DNA of 48,903 nt from Candidatus Rokuibacteriota bacterium (lineage in GTDB: Bacteria; Methylomirabilota; Methylomirabilia; Rokubacteriales; CSP1-6), in contig VGLJ01000035.1 of assembly GCA_016866775.1 (NCBI GenBank), positions 1 through 48,903 on the forward strand. Reading direction: 5' to 3'. Shown here piece after piece: positions 9,815 through 18,920 of this stretch. Made by a program: the position numbers and the translations under genes. Position 1 is the first letter of the stretch. Every line of letters starts with the position of its first letter. The notes below the pieces were generated by a model, which saw nothing but the letters and a program-made list of their open reading frames with translations, was not told the origin of the DNA and ran no database searches.

Positions 9815-10801
9815 TCAGCCCGCGGCCACGCCCGTGCGCACCTGGCAGGCGACCCAGTGACCGGGCGAGGCCTGCTTCAGCACCTGCTCGTTCTCCGAGC
9901 ACGAGGGCACGCGCAGCGAGCAGCGGGTGTGGAAGCGGCACCCGGACGGTGGGTTGATCGGGCTCGGCACGTCGCCCTCGAGCAGGATGCGCTTGCGCTT
10001 GATTGCAGGATCGGGGATCGGGACCGCGGAGAGGAGCGCCTCCGTGTAGGGATGCTTCGGGTTCGTGTAGAGCTCCTTCGCCGGAGCGATCTCCACGATC
10101 TTGCCGAGGTACATCACGGCCACGCGCGTCGAGATGTGCTCGACGACCGAGAGGTCGTGCGCGATGAAGAGGTAGGTGAGACCGAACCGCGCCTGCAGGT
10201 CCTCGAGCAGGTTCACCACCTGCGCCTGCACGGACACGTCCAGCGCGGACACCGGCTCGTCGGCGACGATCAGCTTCGGGTTCACGGCGAGCGCGCGCGC
10301 GATGCCGATGCGCTGCCGCTGACCGCCCGAGAACTCGTGCGGGTAGCGCCGCAGGTGATCGGCGTTGAGGCCGACGGTCTCGAGCAGCTCGACCACGCGC
10401 TCCTCGCGCTCGCGGCGCGTCTTTGCCAGCTTGTGGATGACCAGCGCCTCGCCGATGATCGACCCGACCGTCATCCGCGGGTTCAGCGACGCGTACGGGT
10501 CCTGGAAGATGATCTGCATCTCCTTCCGGAGCTGCCGCAGCGACCGCTTGTCGAGCGTGGTGACGTTCCTGCTCTGGAACCACACCTCGCCGGACGTCGG
10601 CTCGATGAGCCGGAGGATGGTCCGCCCCGTCGTCGACTTGCCGCAGCCGGACTCGCCGACGAGCCCCATCGTCTCGCCCGGCTGCATCTCGAACGTGACG
10701 TCGTCGACGGCATGCACGCGCGCGACCTCGCGCGAGAAGAGCCCGCCCCGGATGGGGAAGTACTTCTTGAGGTTCTTGACGCGCAGTAGCGGCTCGGCCA
10801 T
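9815..10801 (-). CDS. dppF: Oligo/dipeptide ABC transporter ATP-binding protein (DppF-type)
   Basis: A 328-residue ATPase subunit for peptide (or nickel) import. It has Walker [11 protein letters not shown]-loop [14 protein letters not shown], signature [10 protein letters not shown], Walker [14 protein letters not shown] and the H-loop IAHDLSVV. The C-terminal oligopeptide-transporter extension is present, with [14 protein letters not shown]. Together with dppD it forms the ATPase pair, but no permease or binding-protein gene lies next to them, so they must serve membrane subunits encoded elsewhere. The start at 10801 lies 9 nt after the dppD stop. Confidence 0.93.
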   Translation of the reverse strand: MAEPLLRVKNLKKYFPIRGGLFSREVARVHAVDDVTFEMQPGETMGLVGESGCGKSTTGRTILRLIEPTSGEVWFQSRNVTTLDKRSLRQLRKEMQIIFQDPYASLNPRMTVGSIIGEALVIHKLAKTRREREERVVELLETVGLNADHLRRYPHEFSGGQRQRIGIARALAVNPKLIVADEPVSALDVSVQAQVVNLLEDLQARFGLTYLFIAHDLSVVEHISTRVAVMYLGKIVEIAPAKELYTNPKHPYTEALLSAVPIPDPAIKRKRILLEGDVPSPINPPSGCRFHTRCSLRVPSCSENEQVLKQASPGHWVACQVRTGVAAG

Positions 10802-10810
10802 GGCGTACCC

Positions 10811-11788
10811 CTAATAGAGGAAGCAGGCGACCTTGTGGCCGGGCCTGACTTCCTTGAGCTCGGGTGTGTTGTCGAAGTGCATGGGCTTCGCGAACGAGCA
10901 GCGCGGCGCGAAGCGGCAGCCCGGCTTCTCGACGCCGCGCAGCGTGGGCACCGTGCCGGGGATCGTCTCCAGCTTGGTCTTCTGGGTGGCGGCGAGGTCG
11001 ATCCGCGGGATCGAGCGCAGGAGGCCCTGTGTGTACGGGTGCAGCGGCTCCTTGAAGAGCTCGCCCACCGGCGCTTCCTCCGCCACCTTCGCGGCGTACA
11101 TGACGACCACGCGCTGGGCGGTCTCGGCGATGACGCCCATGTCGTGGGTGATCAGCAGGATGGCCATGCCGAGCTTGGCTTTCAGCTCGTTGAGGAGCTC
11201 GAGGATCTGGGCCTGGATGGTGACGTCGAGCGCGGTCGTCGGCTCGTCGGCGATGAGGAGCTTGGGATTGCACGACAGCGCCATGGCGATCATGATCCGC
11301 TGCCGCATGCCGCCCGAGAGCTGGTGCGGGTATTCCTTCACCCGGCGCTCGGCGTTCGGGATGTGGACGAGCTTCAGCATCTCGACGGTCTTGTCCATCG
11401 CGTCGCGACGGTTGAGCCCCTCGTGCAGGCGCAGCGCCTCCGCGATCTGCTCGCCGCACGTGAAGACGGGGTTGAGCGAGGTCATCGGCTCCTGGAAGAT
11501 CATCGAGATCTCTTTCCCGCGGATCTTGCGCATCTGCGCGGGCGTGAGATCGAGGAGGTTCCGGCCGTCGTACATGATGCTGCCCTCGGTGATGCGGCCG
11601 GGCGGCTGGGGGATGAGCCGCATGATCGAGAGCGCGGTCACGCTCTTGCCGCAGCCGGACTCGCCGACGACGCCGAGCGTCTCGCCCTTGTTGATGTAGA
11701 AGTCCACGCCGTCGACGGCGCGGACGACGCCTTCATCCGTGAAGAAGTGCGTCTTCAGCCCTTTGACTTCGAGGAGTCGCTCGGCCAT
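10811..11788 (-). CDS. dppD: Oligo/dipeptide ABC transporter ATP-binding protein (DppD-type)
   Basis: A 325-residue ATPase, partner of DppF. Walker A is GESGCGKS, the Q-loop segment [13 protein letters not shown], the signature [10 protein letters not shown], Walker [14 protein letters not shown] and the switch region ITHDMGVI. The C-terminal extension includes [14 protein letters not shown]. The start has a good ribosome binding site (GGAGG, 4 nt before ATG) and lies 8 nt after the threonine aldolase stop. Peptide uptake is the usual role; the actual solute is unknown. Confidence 0.93.
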   Translation of the reverse strand: MAERLLEVKGLKTHFFTDEGVVRAVDGVDFYINKGETLGVVGESGCGKSVTALSIMRLIPQPPGRITEGSIMYDGRNLLDLTPAQMRKIRGKEISMIFQEPMTSLNPVFTCGEQIAEALRLHEGLNRRDAMDKTVEMLKLVHIPNAERRVKEYPHQLSGGMRQRIMIAMALSCNPKLLIADEPTTALDVTIQAQILELLNELKAKLGMAILLITHDMGVIAETAQRVVVMYAAKVAEEAPVGELFKEPLHPYTQGLLRSIPRIDLAATQKTKLETIPGTVPTLRGVEKPGCRFAPRCSFAKPMHFDNTPELKEVRPGHKVACFLY

Positions 11789-11796
11789 GGAGCCTC

Positions 11797-12834
11797 CTAC
11801 CAGCGCGCGGTGATGTCTTCGAAGACCTCGAGGGCCTTCGTGATGTCGTCGGCATCGATGTCCTTGTGCGTCACGCAGCGGATCGAAGTCGGGCCGGCGG
11901 CGTGCACCTTGACGTTGCGGGCCGCGGCGCCCTTCACCAGCTCGTCGACGCCCCCGGGGCGCTCGACGCTGAACCTGACGATGTTCGTCTGCACGCTCGT
12001 GAGATCGATCGAGACCTTCGGCAGCCGCGCGAGGCCCTCGGCGAGCGTGCGCGCGTTGACGTGGTCGTCGGCCAGCCGGTCGACCATCGTCTCGAGCGCC
12101 ACGATGCCGGCCGCGGCGATGATGCCCGCCTGCCGCATGCCGCTCCCGAACATCTTGCGGAAGCGACGGGCGCGCGCGATGAAGTCACGCGCGCCGCACA
12201 CCACGGAGCCGACCGGCGCGGACAGCCCCTTCGAGACGCAGAACGTGACGGAGTCGACGTGGCGCGTGAAGTCCGACGCCGGCCGCTTCAGCGCGACGGC
12301 CGCGTTGAACAACCGGGCGCCATCGAGATGCACGGGGACGTTCGCGCCGTGCGCCACCGCCGCGACGGCGGCGGTCTCTTCCGGTGTCATGCACGTGCCG
12401 CCGTGCCCGTTGTGCGTGTTCTCGAGACAGACGAGCCCGGTCTGCGGCAGGTGGATGTTCGCGGGCCGGATGGACTCGCGCACCTGGTCCGGCGAGAGGA
12501 AGCCGCGCGGGGTCTTCAGCGGCCGCATCTGCACGCCGCCCAGTCGCGCGCTGCCGGCGACCTCGGCGTTGAAGATGTGGCAGTCGATGTCGAGGACGAC
12601 TTCCTGCCCGGGCTGCGTGTGCGCGCAGACCGACACGAGGTTGCCCTGCGTGCCCGACGTGACGAAGAGGCCGGCCTCCTTGCCCAGGCGCTCGGCGGCC
12701 ATCGCCTCGAGGCGCTTGACGGTCGGATCTTCCTCCCACACGTCGTCGCCGACGTCGGCGCGCGCCATCGCCTCGCGCATCGCCGGCGTCGGCAACGTCA
12801 TCGTGTCGGAGCGGAAGTCGATGATCTGGTGCAT
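11797..12834 (-). CDS. ltaE: Low-specificity threonine aldolase
   Basis: A 345-residue PLP enzyme of the beta-eliminating lyase family that splits (allo-)threonine to glycine and acetaldehyde. It begins [14 protein letters not shown], has the aromatic-stacking histidine in the HIFNAE region, [14 protein letters not shown] with the PLP-nitrogen aspartate, and [12 protein letters not shown] with the Schiff-base lysine at about 202. The glycine it makes could feed the glycine cleavage operon at 21.6-25.9 kb. It is flanked at 4-8 nt by bamD and dppD, so it is transcribed with them. Confidence 0.95.
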   Translation of the reverse strand: MHQIIDFRSDTMTLPTPAMREAMARADVGDDVWEEDPTVKRLEAMAAERLGKEAGLFVTSGTQGNLVSVCAHTQPGQEVVLDIDCHIFNAEVAGSARLGGVQMRPLKTPRGFLSPDQVRESIRPANIHLPQTGLVCLENTHNGHGGTCMTPEETAAVAAVAHGANVPVHLDGARLFNAAVALKRPASDFTRHVDSVTFCVSKGLSAPVGSVVCGARDFIARARRFRKMFGSGMRQAGIIAAAGIVALETMVDRLADDHVNARTLAEGLARLPKVSIDLTSVQTNIVRFSVERPGGVDELVKGAAARNVKVHAAGPTSIRCVTHKDIDADDITKALEVFEDITARW

Positions 12835-12838
12835 CCGA

Positions 12839-13582
12839 CTACCTCTGGGCGCTGCGCAGGCGTGCGGCCGCGCGGCGGCCGAAATCGGTGAAGCCGTACT
12901 CGGCTTCGAGGCGGCGGAGCAACGCGACGGCCTCGTCGGTCTTGCCTTCCCTGAAGCTGACCTCGGCGAGCATGAACATGGCTTCGGGGACGACCAGCGT
13001 GCGCGGGTAGTCCTTCAGGACCTTCTCCAGCCGCTGCCGCGCGCCGACGACGTTGCCTTGCTGGTTGTAATTGTACGCCGCGATCCACACTTCCTTCTGC
13101 GCGAGCCGCCCGCGGCAGATGTCGATCTTCGCGAGCGCGTCGGTCGCGTAGCGGCTCTCGGGGTAGTCCTTCACCAGCTTCTTGAACTGGTCGAGGGCTT
13201 TCGCGGCGAGCGTCTGGTCCTGCTCGATGGGCTTGATCTGGTCGTAGTAGCTCATCGACAGGCGGTACTGCACGAGGTCGGCGATCTGGTGGCGCGGGTA
13301 GAACGCCATGAACGTCCCGAACTCACCGATCGCCTTGTCGAACTCCGCCTCGCGGTAGTACGCCTCGCCCATGAGGAAGCGCGCGCGCGGCGCGAACGCC
13401 GAGTTCGGATGGCGCTCGACGATGCGACGGAAGTTGGTGCGCGCTTCCTCGTAGCGACGCTTCGAGAGCTCGTTCTCGCCGATCTGGTAGAGCTCGTCGG
13501 CGGGAAGGATCGGCGTGGGGCTCGGACGGAGCCACGCGCACCCGCCGAAGAGCAGCAAGAGGGCGATCAAGCCTACGCGCAT
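12839..13582 (-). CDS. bamD: Outer membrane protein assembly factor BamD
   Basis: A 247-residue lipoprotein. The signal peptide MRVGLIALLLLFGGC ends in a lipobox-like cysteine at residue 15, and TPR-type helical repeats follow (YQIGENELSKRRYEEARTNF, then FLMGEAYYREAEFDKAIGEF and later copies), as in the BAM complex subunit that recognises outer-membrane proteins. The length is typical. The ATG at 13582 has no Shine-Dalgarno but a TACAGT box 8 nt upstream. It is the first gene of the minus-strand operon reaching to 8495. Confidence 0.9.
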   Translation of the reverse strand: MRVGLIALLLLFGGCAWLRPSPTPILPADELYQIGENELSKRRYEEARTNFRRIVERHPNSAFAPRARFLMGEAYYREAEFDKAIGEFGTFMAFYPRHQIADLVQYRLSMSYYDQIKPIEQDQTLAAKALDQFKKLVKDYPESRYATDALAKIDICRGRLAQKEVWIAAYNYNQQGNVVGARQRLEKVLKDYPRTLVVPEAMFMLAEVSFREGKTDEAVALLRRLEAEYGFTDFGRRAAARLRSAQR

Positions 13583-13590
13583 TGGCGCGG

Positions 13591-13596
13591 ACTGTA
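13591..13596 (-). promoter_or_regulatory. -10-like box for a leaderless bamD transcript
   Basis: TACAGT on the minus strand lies 8 nt before the bamD ATG, and no ribosome binding site intervenes. This fits a transcript that starts at or next to the start codon, a pattern repeated at several other operon heads here. Confidence 0.4.
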
Positions 13597-13661
13597 CCAC
13601 AGCTTTCGGCCAAAAACCCTTTGACTTCAGGCGGGTCCGCCGGTATCAGGGGGGCATGCCA

Positions 13662-14900
13662 ATGCCCCGGATGGTGCGTGTCCGCCAGACGTTCGCCCGC
13701 CCGCGTGTGGCCGATATCCCCCGTCGCGTCGCCGAGACGCTGGCCGCCGGGAACCTGCCGATCACGCGGGGCGACACGGTCGCGGTGGGAGCGGGCAGCC
13801 GGGGCATCGCGAACATCGACGTGATCGTCGGCGCGACCGTGCGGTACCTGAAAGACCTCGGCGCGCGTCCGTTCGTGTTCCCCGCGATGGGCAGCCACGG
13901 CGGCGGCACCGCGGACGGCCAGCTCGACGTCCTCGCGCACTACGGAATCACCGAAGCCACGATGGGATGCCCGGTGCGCGCGACCATGGATGTCGTTCAG
14001 GTGGGCGAGGCGCTCGGCCTGCCGGTGTGGCTCGACAAGCTCGCCTCGGAGGCCGACTGGATCGGCGTCGTCAACCGCGTGAAGCCGCACACCGACTTCA
14101 AGGGCTCGATCGAGTCGGGCCTCTTCAAGATGATGACGATCGGCCTCGGCAAGTGGAAGGGCGCGCTGCAGTACCACCGCGCCAACGTGAACCACGGCTA
14201 CGAGACCGTGATCACCTCCGTCGGCCGCGAGATGCTCGCGAAGGCGCGCATCGGCTTCGGCGTCGGCATCGTGGAGAACGGCTACGACGAGACCGGGCAC
14301 ATCGAGGCGTTCAACGCCGCCGAGCTCGAGGCAGGTGAGCGCCGGCTTCTGAAGGACGCGCGCGAGTGGATGGCGCGCCTGCCGTTCAAGCAGATCGACA
14401 TCCTGATCGTCGAGGAGATCGGCAAGAACGTCTCCGGCTCGGGGATGGACACGAACGTGATCGGGCGCCCGACCAATCCGCACGAGCCGTTCCCCGCCGA
14501 TCCGAAGATCCTCTGGATCGTGGCCCTCGACATCACCGACGAGAGCTACGGCAACGCGACGGGGATCGGCAACGCCGACTTCGCCGCGCGCCGGCTCGTC
14601 GACAAGATCGACATGAAGCCGACGCTGATCAACTGCATCACCGCGTGCTCGCCCGGCATGGCCAAGATCCCCGCGACGTACGACACCGACCGCGAGGCGA
14701 TCGAGACCGCGCTCTCGTGCATCGGGCTCACGCAGCCCGAGAAGGCACGCGTCGTCCGCATCAAGAACACCCTCATGCTCGGCGAGCTCGAAGTCTCCGA
14801 GGCGTACTTGCCGGAGATCAGTAAGCGCGGCGACCTCACAACACTCGGCGAACCCACACCGTTTGGGTTCGACGCCGGCGGTGCCATCCACCATCTGTAG
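13662..14900 (+). CDS. LarA-like (DUF2088) nickel-pincer-cofactor isomerase family protein
   Basis: A 412-residue protein of the lactate racemase homologue family. The N-terminal domain has FPAMGSHGGGTADGQ and NRVKPHTDFKG, matching the segments that in LarA hold the histidines and the lysine tethering the nickel-pincer nucleotide; the C-terminal half ends with GFDAGGAIHHL. It would racemise or epimerise a 2-hydroxy acid, but the substrate is unknown and no larB, larC or larE cofactor genes are in the window. Three ATGs compete (13656, 13662, 13671). AGGGGGG at 13648-13654 is 7 nt before the second, which decided the start. It diverges from bamD. Confidence 0.85.
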   Translation: MPRMVRVRQTFARPRVADIPRRVAETLAAGNLPITRGDTVAVGAGSRGIANIDVIVGATVRYLKDLGARPFVFPAMGSHGGGTADGQLDVLAHYGITEATMGCPVRATMDVVQVGEALGLPVWLDKLASEADWIGVVNRVKPHTDFKGSIESGLFKMMTIGLGKWKGALQYHRANVNHGYETVITSVGREMLAKARIGFGVGIVENGYDETGHIEAFNAAELEAGERRLLKDAREWMARLPFKQIDILIVEEIGKNVSGSGMDTNVIGRPTNPHEPFPADPKILWIVALDITDESYGNATGIGNADFAARRLVDKIDMKPTLINCITACSPGMAKIPATYDTDREAIETALSCIGLTQPEKARVVRIKNTLMLGELEVSEAYLPEISKRGDLTTLGEPTPFGFDAGGAIHHL

Positions 14901-14977
14901 CTGAACACCGCCCGGTCCGCGTCCGCTGCTCCGCATCGTCACTTGGCGGCGGTAAGCGGGTTCGGATATGCCGGCGG

Positions 14978-15033
14978 GGGCGCCTTCGAGGCGCCCGCGC
15001 CGCCCAACCGGAGTGAGAACTCCGCGTGGAGTT
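14978..15033. terminator. Two stem-loops between convergent genes
   Basis: GGGCGCCT (14978-14985), TCG loop, AGGCGCCC (14989-14996), then AACTCC (15018-15023), GCGT loop, GGAGTT (15028-15033), the latter overlapping the stop of the P460 gene. They lie in the 131-nt gap between the convergent LarA-like and P460 genes. No T-tract follows either stem. Confidence 0.5.
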
Positions 15034-15829
15034 ACTTGACCTCGATCTGACCCTTCATGCCGGGGTGGAGGCCGCAGAGGTAGTCGTAGGCGCCGGCGTT
15101 GGCGAAGGTCTGGGTGTGGGCCTGGCCCTTGGACAGGACGCCGGAGCGTGTGACGCCGCCGGTGGTGACGGTGACCTGGTGCGGGCTGTCGTCCTTGTTC
15201 GTCCAGCGAATGGGAGCGCCTTTCGCGACGGAGACCTTCGCGGGGCCGAACTTGACGCCTTCGATGTCGACGGCGGTGGCGGGTGGGACGGCGCCGAAGT
15301 TCGACAGCGGAGCCGACGCGACGAGCGTCGTGTGCGAGATCACGAAGTCCGTTTTCTCGTGCGGCTTGTGGCACTCGAAGCAGCCTTTGTAGTTCGCCTT
15401 CTCGTTGAGCTTGGTGTCGGCGGCGAAGACGGCGTACTCCCACTCGCCGTTGCGCCACTCGGCGGGGTACTCGGTGCCCCAGCCCGTACGCTTCTCCATG
15501 ACGGTGTAGGCGACGAGATCGCCCTTCACGAAGCGGCCGTCCGGACCCGTGATCGGGTTACCGGCGCCGTCGACCTACGCCTTGTACTGCACGAGCGTGA
15601 GCACGCTGCCGGACGGCAGCGGCTGGCCGGCCTTCATGGCCGCCACGGCGGCGGGCGTGCCCCAGAGCTCACGGAACTGCTTGATGTCGTGACGATCGAC
15701 CGTGGTGTAGAGGACGCCGTCCTTGTAGTTCGCCGGGTACTTGATCTTGTCCGGGCCCGCGGTGGACGGAACCGCGAACAGCACAGCGACCAGGGCCGTC
15801 GCAGCGAGCGAGGCGATGAATCGGCGCAT
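15032..15829 (-). pseudogene. Cytochrome P460-cupredoxin fusion, interrupted by one in-frame amber codon
   Basis: The frame runs MRRFIASLAATALVAV (signal peptide, GGAGGG ribosome binding site 4 nt upstream), then a P460 N-terminus (KYPANYKDGVLYTTVDRHD), then TAG at 15577-15575, and continues in the same frame through VDGAGNPITGPDGRFVKGDL, the P460 heme-c site (GCFECHKPH) and a plastocyanin-like domain. In the latter, the copper ligands appear as SPHQ and LCGLHPGM. A CAG to TAG change would explain the break. Intact, it would be a periplasmic hydroxylamine- or NO-oxidising heme enzyme carrying its own copper electron acceptor, which is unusual. Alternatives to pseudogene are a sequencing error or stop readthrough. 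Two separate ORFs (15575-15829 and 15032-15529) remain. Confidence 0.85.
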
Positions 15830-15895
15830 GCATCCCTCCAAGGCGAGGAGAGTCGGCGCGCAGTCTACTGCTACGGACGCCGTGTCGCGGCGGAT

Positions 15896-16393
15896 TTAGA
15901 GGAGCTTCTCCATCACGATCGTGTCGACCCACCGGCCGTCGAGCAGCCCCATCTCCTTGTAGATCCCAACCGTGCGAAAGCCGTGCTTCCCGTAGAGCGC
16001 CATGCCGCCGGTGTTGGTCGGAAACGCCGAGAGGACCATCTTGTGAAAGCCGTGCTCGCGCGCGAGCGCCGTCAGCCGCGCGAGCAGCACGTCGCCGACG
16101 CCCTTGCCGCGCCACGCGCGGTCGACGTAGACCGAGAAGTCCGCGACGAAGCGATACGCCTCGCGCGGATTGTAGACGTTCAAGCTGCCCCATCCCGCGA
16201 CGTCGGGACCACTGACCGCGACGATCACGGGGTGGCGAGGACTGCGCGACGTGAGCCACGCGCGGCGCTCGTCGGGCGTGCGGAGCTCGGTCTCGAGCGT
16301 CGCGACGCGATCTTCGATGCCCTGGTTGTAGATGCGGCAGATCGCGGCGGCGTCGTCGGGCGTGGCGAGGCGAACATCGAAGCGATCGCGCAT
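15896..16393 (-). CDS. GNAT acetyltransferase, ArsN1/phosphinothricin-acetyltransferase-like
   Basis: A 165-residue GNAT enzyme. It shows RLATPDDAAAICRIYNQGI at the N-terminus, NVYNPREAYRFVADFSVYVD in the central strands, and the acetyl-CoA loop RGKGVGDVLL. This arrangement is that of the PAT/bar and ArsN1 group, which N-acetylate phosphinothricin or arsinothricin, so resistance to such an antimetabolite is possible; methionine sulfoximine is another potential substrate. The ATG at 16393 is preceded by TATCGT 8 nt upstream with no Shine-Dalgarno. It diverges from the hydroxyacid dehydrogenase. Confidence 0.85.
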   Translation of the reverse strand: MRDRFDVRLATPDDAAAICRIYNQGIEDRVATLETELRTPDERRAWLTSRSPRHPVIVAVSGPDVAGWGSLNVYNPREAYRFVADFSVYVDRAWRGKGVGDVLLARLTALAREHGFHKMVLSAFPTNTGGMALYGKHGFRTVGIYKEMGLLDGRWVDTIVMEKLL

Positions 16394-16401
16394 CGGCGCC
16401 G

Positions 16402-16420
16402 ACGATAGCACACGTATAAT
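16402..16420. promoter_or_regulatory. Back-to-back -10 boxes for two leaderless divergent genes
   Basis: TATCGT on the minus strand (16407-16402) lies 8 nt before the acetyltransferase ATG, and TATAAT on the plus strand (16415-16420) lies 8 nt before the dehydrogenase ATG at 16429. The whole intergenic space is 35 nt, with no Shine-Dalgarno on either side. Confidence 0.5.
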
Positions 16421-16428
16421 TTCGCTCC

Positions 16429-17418
16429 ATGACACCCGACTCGCGTCCCCTCGTCGTGCTCGGCGGCAACATCCATCCCGACGGCCAGGCGCTGCTCGAG
16501 ACGGAAGCGCGCGTGATCGTCACGATGGAGGAAGACGAAGCGGCGTTCGTGAGGGTCGCCGCGGATGCCGACGGCATCCTCCTGCGCACGAGGCCGCGCT
16601 GCAGCGCGAGCCTCATGACGGCACTCCCGAAGCTCCGGGTCATCGGCCGACACGGCGCCGGGCTCGACATCGTCGACATCGAGGCCGCGACGCGGCTCGG
16701 CGTCGCCGTCGTCCACGGCCCGGGCTCCAACGCGCAGGCCGTCGCCGAGCACGCGCTGATGCTCATGCTCGTGTGCGTGAAGCGCACGCTGATGATCGAC
16801 AAGGCGACACGCGCGGGCGACTGGGCGGCGCGCGGCGGCGGGAACACGGAGCTCCACGGCAAGACTCTGGGCATCGTCGGCATCGGCCACATCGGGCGGC
16901 GCGTGGCGAAGTTCGCCGGCGCGATCGGCATGAAGGTGCTCGCGTACGACAAGTACGTCCCGGCCGACGAGATCCGCCGCCGTGGCGCCGAGCCCGTCGA
17001 GAGTCTGGACGCGCTGCTGCCGCAGGTCGACGTGCTCACGTGCCACACGCCGCTCACCGACGAGACGCGCGCGATGATCAACGACAAGACCCTGGGGCTC
17101 ATGAAGAAGGGCGCGATCTACGTCAACACGTCGCGCGGGCCCGTGCAGCAGGAGCGCGCGCTCTTCGAGGCGCTCACGCGCGGGCACCTCGCCGCCGCGG
17201 GCGTCGACGTGTTCGAGGAAGAGCCGACGTCGCTCGACAACCCGCTGTTCAACCTGCCGAACGTCGTCGTGTCCTCCCACGTCGCCGGTGTGACGCAGGA
17301 AGCCCGTCGGCAGACGTCGACGCAGGTCGCGAGCGAGATGCTGCGGGTGCTGCGCGGCGAGAAGCCCGACGTGCTCGTGAACCCGGACGTCTGGCCGCGG
17401 CTCGGGCGGCGGGGGTAG
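16429..17418 (+). CDS. D-isomer-specific 2-hydroxyacid dehydrogenase (PGDH-like)
   Basis: A 329-residue NAD-dependent dehydrogenase. It carries LRVIGRHGAGLDIVDIEAA, the dinucleotide loop GIVGIGHIGRRVAKF, YVNTSRGPVQQERAL, a catalytic Arg/Glu pair and the catalytic His in VVSSHVAGVTQEA. There is no C-terminal ACT or regulatory domain, so it is a short form; phosphoglycerate, hydroxypyruvate or another 2-hydroxy acid could be the substrate. It lies 9 nt before the DUF1445 gene, which has a separate -10-like box, so co-transcription is likely but not certain. Confidence 0.92.
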   Translation: MTPDSRPLVVLGGNIHPDGQALLETEARVIVTMEEDEAAFVRVAADADGILLRTRPRCSASLMTALPKLRVIGRHGAGLDIVDIEAATRLGVAVVHGPGSNAQAVAEHALMLMLVCVKRTLMIDKATRAGDWAARGGGNTELHGKTLGIVGIGHIGRRVAKFAGAIGMKVLAYDKYVPADEIRRRGAEPVESLDALLPQVDVLTCHTPLTDETRAMINDKTLGLMKKGAIYVNTSRGPVQQERALFEALTRGHLAAAGVDVFEEEPTSLDNPLFNLPNVVVSSHVAGVTQEARRQTSTQVASEMLRVLRGEKPDVLVNPDVWPRLGRRG

Positions 17419-17421
17419 AAT
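17416..17421 (+). promoter_or_regulatory. -10-like box at the head of the DUF1445-PxpBC operon
   Basis: TAGAAT overlaps the stop of the dehydrogenase gene and lies 6 nt before the ATG at 17428, again without a Shine-Dalgarno. This could give a leaderless secondary transcript of the downstream operon. Confidence 0.35.
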
Positions 17422-17427
17422 CCCGCT

Positions 17428-18216
17428 ATGCCGATCGATCGCCGTCATCCGCGAGAGATTCGTGCCGACATCCGCGGCGGCAAGATCAGCGGACACACGT
17501 CGGGCATGGGCGAGGGCTACGTGCAGGCGAACCTCGCGGTGCTGCCCAAGGAGCAGGCCTACGACTTCCTGCTCTTCTGCCAGCGCAACCCGCGGCCCTG
17601 TCCGCTCATCGAAGTCACCGACGTCGGCTCCCCGGAGCCGGTCGGCGTCGCGCCGGGCGCGGACCTCCGCACGGACATCCCGCGCTATCGCATCTACAAA
17701 GACGGGGTGCTCGCCGACGAGGTGACCGACGTGACGCCGTACTGGCGCGACGACCTGGTCGCGTTCCTCCTCGGCTGCTCCTTCACGTTCGAGTGGGCGC
17801 TGCTCGAGGCGGGCATCGATCTCTGGCACGTGAAGCACGGCAAGAACGTCGCGATGTGGCCCACGTCGATCGAGTGCCGCCCCGCGGGCGCGTTCTACGG
17901 GCCGATGGTCGTGTCGATGCGACCGGTCCCGGCGGGGCAGCTCTCGAAGGCCGTGACCGCGAGCGCGCGCTTCCCGAACGCGCACGGCGCGCCCGTGCAC
18001 ATCGGCGACCCGAAGGCGATCGGCATCGAGGACATCACGCAGCCGAAGTGGGGCGACGCGCAGCACTTCGATCCCGGCACCGTGCCGGTGTTCTGGGCGT
18101 GTGGGGTCACGCCGCAGGCGGTCGCGCTCAAGTCGAAGCCGCCGTTCATGATCACGCACAGCCCCGGCTCGATGTTCATCACGGACCTGCCGAACTCGTC
18201 GCTCGCCGCGTTGTGA
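17428..18216 (+). CDS. DUF1445 putative hydro-lyase / D-glutamate cyclase-like protein
   Basis: A 262-residue protein with all the family blocks: GHTSGMGEGYVQANL, LLFCQRNPRPCPLIEV, DLRTDIPRYRIYKDG, YWRDDLVAFLLGCSFTFE, and GPMVVSMRP. The family is usually annotated as a hydro-lyase, but the same domain occurs in the mammalian D-glutamate cyclase that makes 5-oxo-D-proline (established for that protein). Being joined by GTGA overlap to the two 5-oxoprolinase subunits supports work on 5-oxoproline or a similar lactam. It starts with ATG at 17428. Confidence 0.9.
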   Translation: MPIDRRHPREIRADIRGGKISGHTSGMGEGYVQANLAVLPKEQAYDFLLFCQRNPRPCPLIEVTDVGSPEPVGVAPGADLRTDIPRYRIYKDGVLADEVTDVTPYWRDDLVAFLLGCSFTFEWALLEAGIDLWHVKHGKNVAMWPTSIECRPAGAFYGPMVVSMRPVPAGQLSKAVTASARFPNAHGAPVHIGDPKAIGIEDITQPKWGDAQHFDPGTVPVFWACGVTPQAVALKSKPPFMITHSPGSMFITDLPNSSLAAL

Positions 18217-18920
18217 GAGTCGTTCCGGCTGGCGATCTGGCGCTCTCGGTGGAGTTCACCGAGGAGATCAGCGTCGAGACCAACACCCGCGTCCGCGCGC
18301 TCGAGTACCTCCTCCAGCAGAAAGGCGTGCCCGGCATCGTCGAGACCGTGCCCGGCTACCGCGCGCTCCTCGTCTACTACGACCCGTCGGTGATCGGCTA
18401 CGAGCCGTTGAGCGAGACACTTCTCGGGCTCGCCGCGCAAACCGACGCCACCGTGTTGCCGCCGCCGCGCCACGTCGCGATCCCTTGCTGCTACGAGGAC
18501 CCGGAGCTCGGCTTCGATCTCGCCGGTGCCGCCGAGCGGCTCGGACTGCCCCCGGCCGAGGTCGTCCGCGCCCATACGGCCTTCGAGCACCTCGTGTACT
18601 TCATCGGCTTCGTGCCGGGTCTGCCGTACATGGACTCGCCGGAGCGGCTCACGATCAAGCGGCTCGACACGCCGCGAACGAAAACGCCGCCGGGGAGCGT
18701 CTCGATCGGCGGCGCGCAGTGCTGCATCTATCCCGTCGACAGCCCGGGGGGCTTCTGGGTGCTCGGGCGCACGCCCCTCAAGCTCTACGACCCCGCCGCC
18801 GCGGAGCCCGTCCTTCTGCGCGCCGGCGACCGCGTGCGTTTCCGCGCGATCGACCGCACCGAGTTCGATCGCATCGCCGCGGCGGTCGAGGCGCGCACGT
18901 ACCGGGCGGCGATCTCGTGA
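18213..18920 (+). CDS. pxpB: 5-oxoprolinase subunit PxpB (KipI-like)
   Basis: A 235-residue protein whose C-terminal cyclophilin-like domain carries EHLVYFIGFVPGLPYM, RLDTPRTKTPPGSVSIGG and YPVDSPGGFWVLGRT, the hallmarks of KipI/PxpB. With PxpC (and usually PxpA) it hydrolyses 5-oxoproline to glutamate using ATP. The GTG start at 18213 overlaps the DUF1445 stop by 4 nt (GTGA), which fixes the start and implies translational coupling. Confidence 0.95.
   Translation: MRVVPAGDLALSVEFTEEISVETNTRVRALEYLLQQKGVPGIVETVPGYRALLVYYDPSVIGYEPLSETLLGLAAQTDATVLPPPRHVAIPCCYEDPELGFDLAGAAERLGLPPAEVVRAHTAFEHLVYFIGFVPGLPYMDSPERLTIKRLDTPRTKTPPGSVSIGGAQCCIYPVDSPGGFWVLGRTPLKLYDPAAAEPVLLRAGDRVRFRAIDRTEFDRIAAAVEARTYRAAIS

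Noticed and set aside
13656-13670. ATG 13656 as the LarA-like start
   Set aside because: It is only 1 nt from the AGGGGGG ribosome-binding tract, too close; ATG 13662 is 7 nt away.
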